From positions 583,862 to 647,861 of the forward strand of contig JACTVC010000015.1 of assembly GCA_018417955.1 (NCBI GenBank): a stretch of 64,000 bases of DNA, written 5' to 3'. The position numbers and the translations under genes are program-made. Positions 56,198 through 64,000 of this stretch are shown here, one piece after another; positions within the stretch are counted from its first letter, which is position 1, and every line of letters begins with the position of its first letter. A model generated the notes under the pieces. It saw only the letters and a list, made by a program, of their open reading frames with translations, was not told the DNA's origin and searched no databases. The stretch comes from Laccaria trichodermophora. Lineage: Eukaryota > Basidiomycota > Agaricomycetes > Agaricales > Hydnangiaceae.

Positions 56198-56672
56198 CCA
56201 CCCAGGCATGGTTGCTTAACTTGACCAATGAAACTTTCTTGGACCAGGTGGAATGGCCACTTGCTTCAGCAAATCTTTTTTGACTGTTCTCGGGTTACTA
56301 TACCGACCCCTGCAGAAACCTTGCCTTTCATGATAGGAAAAGTTGATCAACTACGAAAAGCAGGATATCACCTTGTGGGACTTGAACCCAGGACCTGACC
56401 ATCGGCTGCTGAAGTACATCAGCATTTAACCGCTCAGTCAAGGTGACTTGAGAAACCAGACATTCTCCGACCCAAATGAGTCAGATTACATTGAACATGC
56501 TATGTATTTCGCACCCAGGCATGGATGACTAACATCATTATATGATAGGTTTAACTGACGAATGAAACTTTCTTGGACCGGGTGGAACGAACACTTTCTT
56601 CAGCAATCTTTTTTGACCGTTCTCGGGTTACTATACCGAGTTCCCCTGTAGAAACCTTGCCTTTCATGATCG
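56198..56672. repeat. Direct repeat of a gene 3' end, flanking a tRNA-like sequence
   Basis: The stretch 56198-56338 recurs at about 56512-56672. Shared parts are CACCCAGGCATGG, AATGAAACTTTCTTGGACC, TTCTCGGGTTACTATACCGA and GAAACCTTGCCTTTCATGAT. The right copy is the coding 3' end and stop of the gene at 56551-59067; the left copy is a decayed duplicate. Confidence 0.8.
56368..56446 (-). tRNA. tRNA-like sequence, probably a pseudogene or SINE head
   Basis: Read on the minus strand, TCACCTT at the 5' end pairs perfectly with AAGGTGA at the 3' end (7-bp acceptor stem). A box A-like TGACTGAGCGGTTAA and a box B-like GGTTCAAGTCC (T-arm) are in place, with a long variable arm as in Ser or Leu tRNAs. 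The anticodon stem TGCTGA/TCAGCA encloses only TGTACT, a loop of the wrong size, so the anticodon cannot be named. It is therefore probably not a working tRNA. Confidence 0.5.
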
Positions 56673-59067
56673 GACGAGGTTTTGGTTTTGGCTTGGTGGG
56701 GACACCAACAGATGGTTGCTGACTGGGACCAGCCTCTGACTCCTTTTGTGTTGAATGGACTGGTCGTTTTGCATTGACGACACCACTTGACTTTGTGAAA
56801 TCAAAGCTATTCGGAGCTTTGGTAGTGTCCGACCTCGGATTGGTTGCTTGAGCTGGTTTGGCAGTGGCTTGGATAACAGCCGAGACAGTGCGGCATTTGA
56901 CTTTGCCTGGTCGAGCACTCCTTGGGCCAAGTTTGTAACCCTTCTCTAACCGAGGAAACTTGCAGGGTGTATCCTCCTCATCGGTGAATTTTCTCTTCTT
57001 CGCTCGATCGGCCGACTCCACCCCACAGCCCAGGTCGGCTTCCCAAAATGTATCATCAGCCAAGACCTCACTGTCCAATGGTACTTCATGGGAGAGAGCC
57101 TGGGTGTCTTTGTACCGAGGCTGAAGCTTGGGGCTGGTATCTGCAGTGATCGTAGCATCATCTAAGCCCAAATCTGATCCTGAGTCTCTATCCTCTTCCA
57201 AGGTCAGGTTGACCCTACTAGGTTTCACTGTAGGCTCGGTCAGAGTATCCTGCTTCGGCCTCTCTTGACCACTATCGGAGTCTGAGTCACTATCATCGGA
57301 GCCATCACGATTTTGGTCATGCTGTTTGGTTGGTTTCTTGGTCGGTTTCTCCACGTCCAAGTCTTCATCGTCATCAGAGCCATCCCGATCAGGCGTCCAG
57401 TCATCCTTAGAAAACTGTTTGGTTCGTTTCTTGGCCGGCTTGTCCACATCCAAATCCTCCCAACTGTCGTTTTCGATATCATTGTCATTGAACTGCCGAT
57501 CTTCCACCCCTTCCTTTCTCTTTGGCCTGGCTTCCTCATCTGACGGTGACTCAGTTGCTGCCCGGCCTCTCCTTTGACCCTTGCTTCTGCCGGGCTTCTT
57601 GCCCTTCCCAATACTATGAACGTGAGGTTTAGGAACATGAACTTTAATTTTCCTTCATGGAGGTGCTTCCAGCCGCACTTTCCCCTCAAGAAAGGATTTA
57701 AATCGAAAGGCGATTTTGTGTTGTTCTTGACGTTCATACCAAAACTGGAGAGCTTCAGCGACCATCTCCATTGGGAATTTGGACGGATCAAGAAACTTGT
57801 AAAAGTTGTCACCTTCTCCATTTACCGATCTCCAAGCCAGGGGTATATATTCTGGATCAATGAAGTCGAGTAACTTTGATCCAATAGCCGTCCAAGGAGC
57901 CGATCCCTTACTCTGCCCAGCTGCGAGATCTTAGACAAATGTTCAGTGATACAGGGCAAGAAATCTCTGGGGACCGGCTCACTATAGTGCTGGTTGACAA
58001 ATGCACGAAGAACATTCAGCCTCCAAATACAAATATCATGAGAAGTTTTAACAGGTGGTTTCGATGGATCAGGTAGAATAGGTTCCAGGTATAGGTTCTT
58101 CTCCAAAGTCATAGCACCCCAGGATCGGTGTCCTCCTTCGGCCAAAGCAAGATCCTCCAACCCATAGTATTCTTCATTGTGCGCTCTCCAAGACGATACC
58201 GATATTCCTTCCTCATGGAAAGTCCGGCTATGGTTATCAATAAAGTCTTTCCCATTGCCGAGTTCTTGATTGAAGTCGTAGGTTGAGACGTCCAATGTAC
58301 CATCGGGCTTCAGATAACATCCAAAGATAAAGACCCGGACACCCATTGTATCATAAAGTTCCTTGGAAAATGCATGCATCCGAGCCATGCAGTTCTTTAC
58401 AGCCAGTCTAACGAAGGTCCAGATAAACCACCTTTGAAATACTGAAAATTAACTTACTTGGACTTGAGTTCCGGGTCGACTCCCTTCTTGTTGTACTCCT
58501 CGGCCGTCCTCTGTAGTACGTCTTTCTCCCTTTTCTTCAGTTTTCCCATCATTTGAGTCACGACCCGCTCCCGAAAATCAAAATGAGTGGGATCTCCCCC
58601 TTTAGGCCTCTTTTGTCCCTCTTCAATGGCTTCGGCACAAAGCCTTTTCGCTTCGGTATCGATGGTGTCCTTGTTCTCATGCTGGAACACACGCCGGGCG
58701 TGCCACGACTTTCCCATCCTCAGCATTTTCTGACTTCTCTTACGACTGTACCGGGCAAACCACTCTTTAATATCCTACAAGTCCGTCAGGAATCAATCAG
58801 AGGGCCTCTGGAAAAAGTACTTACTTTTTTAACAGCTGATCTTTCTTCCTTCTTGAACGATTGTCCATTGGGGAGTATGTCGAGCATGTCTTGCAAAACT
58901 CGAGAAAATATCTCGGCGCGAGCAGCGTCGTTGGCGTCTCTATACTCCTCCCAACGTTTTTCCAACAGAGCACTTTCTTCATCGGTCCAATGCCTCCCGG
59001 ACCCATGGTGCTTGGTTTGACTGGAAAGTGGGGCAGATGGTTCAGGGGATTGAGAATGAGTACTCAT
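56551..59067 (-). CDS. Multicopy Agaricomycete protein of unknown function, one in-frame TGA
   Basis: Exons 59067-58825, 58774-58458, 58407-57983 and 57929-56551 join in phases 0, 2, 1. The N-terminus MSTHSQSPEPSAPLSS precedes a helical region (WTDEESALLEKRWEEYRDAN). Then come DIKEWFARYSRKRSQKML, the family core ARMHAFSKELYDTMGVRVFI, YDFNQELGNGKDFI and SKGSAPWTAIGSKLLDFIDP, and EALQFWYERQEQHKIAFRFK. A Lys/Asp-rich disordered tail with repeats of DLDVxKPxKKxTKQ follows. A TGA at 57657-57655 interrupts the frame after EAPP; downstream remains open to the end. I recognise the core as a common mushroom hypothetical family. Possibly an accessory gene of the old KDZ locus. Confidence 0.65.
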
Positions 59068-59994
59068 AATGATATAATTAATGGGTATTTGGGAGCAAAG
59101 AGGTAGATGGAAAATGGTAGTCGGGAGCAAAGAGGGAGAAGGAACAACTCATACCAAACACAATGAACAAACAATCACCCCTGATTCGGGAAAGGGAATT
59201 ACTTTATATATCATCTATCAAAAATATACATAACTGATCGGCACGGAAGATTGGACACGAAACGGAAAAGAACAGACCTTAATAACCTTAAATAACTTAA
59301 ATAGCAGAACAGTTATGATCGCATCACAGAACAAAACCTTAATTAGCTTCCTCTGTAATTAAGTGCATCTGTCATTACTGTAATTATGTCCGACTGTAAT
59401 TATCAACGGTCCATCTAAGTAACTAAACTGGTAAGGCAATGATGGTGGTATATATTGAAGCTACCTTTATACCAATGTATGATGAGGCTGCCGGCGACAT
59501 ACAGATCTTGATATTTTGCAGTCATATTGAAGGTGATAAAAATTAACAGTTCACAAGAAGCCGCCGTTAAAGAGTATGTGTTAAAGTGTATGAAATATGA
59601 GATTGTGTTTCTAATTGACTATTATCCAGTCCTGCTGGCCGGCTTTTATGGCTTGGGTGTGTGCTCATCCCAGTCTTACTGCCAACTTTTTAAGGATACA
59701 ACAGCCTGACTGGTTGATTCAAATACGAAGCGAGTCTCCTCACATTGGCTCCAGAGTGAGTCTCTTCACATTGGTCTCCCTTCTTGCATAAATTGTAGAG
59801 TTGGTCTGTCGTAAGGTGGAAAACATTTGACGAACTCCAGGAATTTTTACCTAGCTGGAAATGCAAATCTGTTATGAATGTTTGCGTTTGCTATTTGACA
59901 GCCACATTTTCCTCTTTCCCGCTACGCCCACATTTTCCTCGTTCCCACTACACATCACCATTATATCTTTTGGCCATTTCAACAGTAGTCAAAC
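59068..59994. other. Intergenic, no gene seen
   Basis: AT-rich spacer between divergent genes (upstream of both). No recognisable element end or RNA gene. Confidence 0.5.
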
Positions 59995-62900
59995 ATGGGA
60001 AGAAGAGCACAGAGCAACATCGCTAATCCTCACTTCAACAGGCTTGTTATAAAAAATGGAAGGAGGTCTTTTCCCTCCTCCACTATTCCCTCTCTGCCAT
60101 TTTCCCCCATGAAAAAACGTAACTGCAGCCATCTAGAAAGAGACATTGAAATGGAACACCAAGATTTGCCATACGTTGAATATGCTCCTCCTCTCGAGGA
60201 TCATCAACCTTCCAGAAATGTGAAATTCCTCTTCCAATATATTCATATACTGAACGCTAATACACTATCAGTCATCCAATGATTACATGAGGGTTTGGAA
60301 AGAGACTAAGCATAATCTATACCTCCACGAATTTTTGGATAGGAAAGCGTCAAAGCGGGTTTGCATCTCTTGCAAGAAGGAGGCAAATTGGTGATGTCTC
60401 GATTGCTTTGCCGGCACGGCATATTGTGCAGAATGTTGCTGAACATCCCACTGCAGGGACCCTTTCCACCGGATTGAACGTTGGACCGGCACCTTTTATG
60501 AGCCGAGCTGGCTGTGGAAAGTGGGTTTGGTTATCTGACTTGGTCACGAAGGTGATCAGTGCCCGAATGGAAGCAGCAACTTGAGTGCCGACCTTGACAT
60601 TGACGAGGAGGAATGGTTTGACATGGAAGACCTTACCAGCACTTCAGCCGATCCCAAACCAACGGACTGTATTTACAATGGTGGCCGGGTGATGACCATC
60701 GTCCATACTTCCGGTGTGCATCACCTGCCTATCGTCTTCTGTGGATGTTCTGGTGCAGCAGCCGAGGACATACAGTTGTTCCAGGTTGGGTTGTACCCAT
60801 CCACCTACAAGTCTTGCCAGACTGTATTTACCTTCCAACTCCTCGATGACTACCTGCTGGAAAACCTGGAATGTAAAACATCGGCCACCCACTACTACTC
60901 CAAATTGAGAAGGATCACCAACTTTGCATTTCTGAATTCCATTCTGGTATGTTGTTCAAGTACCGAGGTATACTCCCATCTCAAAACATTTGACAGAACC
61001 GGTATCATGAGTTAATAAGGGTTGGTAGACAATACCAAAATCTTACCGAACTGGCTACTTTTGGATTTGGACACAAAGGTAAGGCTCCAACGCCGGGGGA
61101 GATGGGTTTTTTTTGCCCTACCTGCCCACAACCGGGAGTCAACCTTCCTGATGACTGGAACAAAAACCCCAATGATCCTGATAACTGGATGTATACCAGA
61201 GGATTTGTAGCCGATGGCAATTTCACAGCTGCCCACCAAAAACAGGCACGGCCCAAAGACGATGTTTGGCTTAAAAATGGGGATAGTTTCATGACGCAAA
61301 GAGGACCTTATTTGAGCCACCTTCGGGACGCAATTGAGGATAATGATGTAAGTTTTTATCCTTCGAGTCGGCCGATGTCTGAATCTTTCAGCCGAGGACA
61401 TGTCATGAGCACAATGCCGTCAACAACAAGAATGTATTTCACCGAGGTTTTGACGCGACTGGAATTGGAGCCATTGCTTGCCTTCGACATGGCACCTTTT
61501 GTCCGGGCTCGGTGGTAGATTTTCAAAAGGGAGAACGGTATGCAAGTTATCCTCGGTTTGAATCGTTGATTTACCAAACAGGCAAATGAACATGGACTAT
61601 GCCTTGTGCCAGGCTCTGAAGAATACCATGACCAGTGAAGAAAAAAGGGTTATATTTGTCTATGACATCAACTGCCAGTATATGGTGAATTTGATGGCTC
61701 GGATAAAACGTGGTGCCAAACACCTCTGGATCAGACCGGACTTGTTATTGGTAGCCGGGATCGGCTTATTCCATGTCCATGGCCACCAAGAAATATGTTT
61801 TCCTCGATTTGCCCCAACATTCATCCCCGGGGCTGGTCAAACGGATGGAGAGATATTGGAGACTTTGTGGGCTGTTCTCAACGAGGTCGGCCGCACCACC
61901 CGGACAATGACTTTGGCCCATAGATCGGAGGTATTGGATGCTCACATGCTGGATAACAACTGGAAAAAAATGATCAATATGGGTATCTATTTTCGACTGC
62001 TTTTACATTGCTGTTAAGCTAATATACGTCAAGTGAGTAGCCTTTGCAAAAAGTGGAAGCGAGCAAAACTCGGGCTCTCCGAGAGCTTCCAGGCTCTTCA
62101 AGAATTAAGTGCCTCGGCAAGTAAGGAACAGATTCAAGAATGGGAGCAACAGATCAAAACAGCAAATTTGAACCGGGCAAAGGACCTTTCCGCCATGGAC
62201 ATCTATTACGTCAAGGTCAAGGAAGGTAAGGACCAAGTTTTCCATCACAAAGGCCAGCTGTTAAATCATTCAATCAGCCGAGACCGAAAAGGGCATTCGG
62301 CTAAAACTTATGACTAAAGAACAGGAAGGCAAGGTCAAGCTGGGGTTAACTGGATGGGTAAACAGCGGTATCAAAATTCAGGAAGCCCAGTGAGTAAAGT
62401 CAAATATTGCTAGATCCAAACATTGAACAATCCAGAGCCGAATTGGCTGCCTTTGTGAAGGCTCAAGGCAGTCGTCCAAGTGCCGATCAGAAGCTGGAGA
62501 TAATGAAACGTCAAGAGAAACTGTCCAAGCGACTTGAAGAGTTTTCCGAGGCCGGTCAAGGCCATTTTCCCAACTTGGAAATTAACGAAGGAACTATTCA
62601 TGATCCACCGCTCTTGGAGGATATTGTGGATGATGATGACTGGAGCGATTGTGATGAAGAGGAAACCCCGGCACCGAGCATACCCAGTTCGCCTGATCAG
62701 GGATATGGATTGGCCGAACATCAACAAATCCTCATACCTTCCTCATTTCAAGCAGCCCTCCTCCCTACATCACTGGGAGAAGCCCGGTGCGTAGAGATAG
62801 AATTGAGAGTGGCCCAGGCAAATAATGCTCTGAAGCGTTTACAGGAAGCCATCGGTTACAAGTCATTCCTTTATCGGAAGAGAATTCGAGCCGAGAAATC

Positions 62901-63511
62901 GAAGAAACGTGTAACTTGGGCTTACGATGCTGTACAAGGATCGGATCGCGATATGAAAAGTGCTCTCTGGGCATACAACCAAGCTCGATGGGCTCTCAAT
63001 CAGCTGAATGCTCCTAGGGGCACTCGTGACCAATACAAGCCGATAGGGAAAAAAGATACAAGGGCACTAACTACGGTATACAATGGCAACGCCCGGGGTC
63101 AAAGAAATATTGCTTTGCCATGGTTCTGGAATATGGCTGTGGCTGATGATTTGTCGGGTTCAACTTACATGGAACAAGGTTAGATCCAGTCACTTTTATT
63201 ACTCTGCATGAATTGAAACCAGACAAATCAAAGTATATCGGGTGAATTGGCTCAGAGCAAAAGCTCGATATGACTGGTGGTCAGAAGAGCATCTCTTGAT
63301 CCCAAACGAAATGAACTGGACCCGCCTCTATTTCATCAACAAAGCAAGGGAGTGGGCTGGGCTGAGGGACTTGGTGCCAGACAAGCCGGGACATGTATGC
63401 TTTGCCAAGGGGCAAATCAGTATGTGGAAAGAACTGGCCTTCCAGGCCACCAAAGAATTTATAAATGCCGGGGTCATGTGCGAGGCCATTGCATTACCTA
63501 ATCCTAGTTGA
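59995..63511 (+). pseudogene. KDZ transposase with CxC2 cluster, three in-frame TGA codons
   Basis: Nine exons join cleanly: 59995-60219, 60272-60946, 60997-61347, 61392-61537, 61582-61982, 62034-62225, 62278-62389, 62436-63178 and 63234-63511. CxC2 region: KRVCISCKKEANW, then CLDCFAGTAYCAECC, HCRDPFHRIERWTGTFYEP and LGHEGDQCPN. Further on: GFFCPTCPQPGVNLPDDW, CHEHNAVNNKNVFHRGFDAT, the catalytic-type RVIFVYDINCQYMVN, FHVHGHQEICFPRFAPTFIP, GAGQTDGEILETLWAVLN, and the C-terminal LRAKARYDWWSEEHLL. TGA codons at 60392, 60440 and 60536 all fall in the cysteine cluster, at places where relatives have Arg or another residue. Every intron still has proper sites and phase, so decay is recent and by point change only. 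Confidence 0.85.
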
Positions 63512-63539
63512 ATCAAACTATTCTTTCTCATTGTCCACC

Positions 63540-63982
63540 ATGTATGCAAAAGAACACCTGTCGTTTGACTCCAGCTGAGCAGGGCAATGGATTGACGAGG
63601 TGCTGAAGATACGGCCTCCATCTTTTACCAGAGATTCTTCTGTAGTGGCGAATCTCCTCTGGAAGGACGAGCAAGAGTTCCAGGAGGTACTGTGCTACTG
63701 GTCCTCTCGATTCAGAGCCATTTTGTCATCAAAGCTCGAAAACCCCATTGACCCCGAGTTCGAGAATTGTTGGTTGGAGTACATGTCGGCCAAACAGGTG
63801 AGCTTTATTTTGCCGCGCCCGGCTAAACTCATTCCTTTGGTTAGGGGTTCATCGTAGCGACTCTCGGCATGGCATGCGCCTATGGGCATAAAGTAACACT
63901 GCCCCAGATTTTTTCTCTTTGAGCTCACGTTCCTGCCAGTTTATCGTCCCTCCCTTTTTAAAGTCCTGTCTCCAGGGTAACC
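63540..63982 (+). CDS. 5' part of gene Z, cut by an element at the window end
   Basis: A frame from the ATG at 63540 reads MYAKEHLSFDSS, a TGA at 63576, then AGQWIDEVLKIRPPSFTRDS, NLLWKDEQEFQEVLCYWSSR and NCWLEYMSAKQ, ending at the donor GTGAGC (exon 63540-63797). The next exon begins after TCTCCAG at 63976 with GGTAACC, and the element starts at 63983. The continuation is found on the minus strand at 37740. The family is not recognised. If the true start lies downstream, the TGA is not a mutation. Confidence 0.5.
63975..63982. repeat. Target octamer GGGTAACC (inverted partner at 37734-37741)
   Basis: Directly precedes the element end at 63983; reverse complement of the octamer beside the left end of the 8.2-kb element. 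Confidence 0.7.
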
Positions 63983-64000
63983 GAGGTCTTAGCAGTGCCC
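63983..64000. mobile_element. Start of another KDZ-type element, cut by the window edge
   Basis: GAGGTCTTAGCAGTGCCC is identical to the right end of the 8.2-kb element read inward (reverse of 45896-45913). Only 18 bp are visible. Confidence 0.7.

Noticed and set aside
60392..60538. TGA as a sense codon (recoding to Arg or Trp, or selenocysteine)
   Set aside because: Intact genes in the same window end normally with TGA, and nuclear TGA reassignment is not known in fungi. CpG decay explains the bias better.

Overview
The window is nuclear DNA of a filamentous basidiomycete, almost certainly an Agaricomycete. Genes have many short (about 40-80 nt) GT-AG introns. The protein families are typical of mushroom genomes: KDZ transposases with CxC2, CxC5 and CxC6 cysteine clusters, a tnp2/CACTA-type transposase, a TET/JBP-like 2OG-Fe(II) dioxygenase remnant, and multicopy Agaricomycete families of unknown function. 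Nearly everything is mobile DNA or its cargo. I see no rRNA, CRISPR or bacterial-type operon. All gene models are splice models made by eye.

Left edge (1-4339): the 3' end of a KDZ transposase gene and one intact multicopy hypothetical gene. Positions 4348-34483 look like one 30.1-kb mobile element. It has long terminal inverted repeats (outer 1359 bp, same length in both arms and matching wherever compared) and sits between 8-bp direct copies of GATACTTC. It carries six spliced genes: a Pro-rich nuclear-looking protein, a two-exon protein, a WD40/mucin/transmembrane protein, a protein with an array of near-equal mini-exons, a large family protein with one homopolymer frameshift, and an intact tnp2 transposase. 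Next to the right arm lie broken captured fragments, including alpha-1,3-glucan synthase.

Right part (34.5-64 kb): remains of an older KDZ-TET/JBP locus. It has a TET/JBP dioxygenase pseudogene, a CxC2-type KDZ transposase, a short gene Z, and two large genes of unknown role. Five of these genes are interrupted only by in-frame TGA codons (eight in total), the pattern expected from CpG C-to-T decay of CGA arginine codons. Younger elements cut this locus: a 1.6-kb non-autonomous element inside the dioxygenase catalytic region (TSD CATGGTGT), and an 8.2-kb KDZ(CxC5/CxC6) element with an accessory gene (37742-45913).

The younger elements share termini of the type NNGNNCTTNNCAGTNCCCC and 8-bp target duplications. 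Two target octamers, GGGTAACC and CTTTTAGT, each occur in inverted orientation beside element ends. In each case they join two halves of one coding sequence. This implies two nested inversions by recombination between inverted element copies: about 18 kb (45914-63982), and a smaller one inside the KDZ element (about 41.6-44.3 kb).
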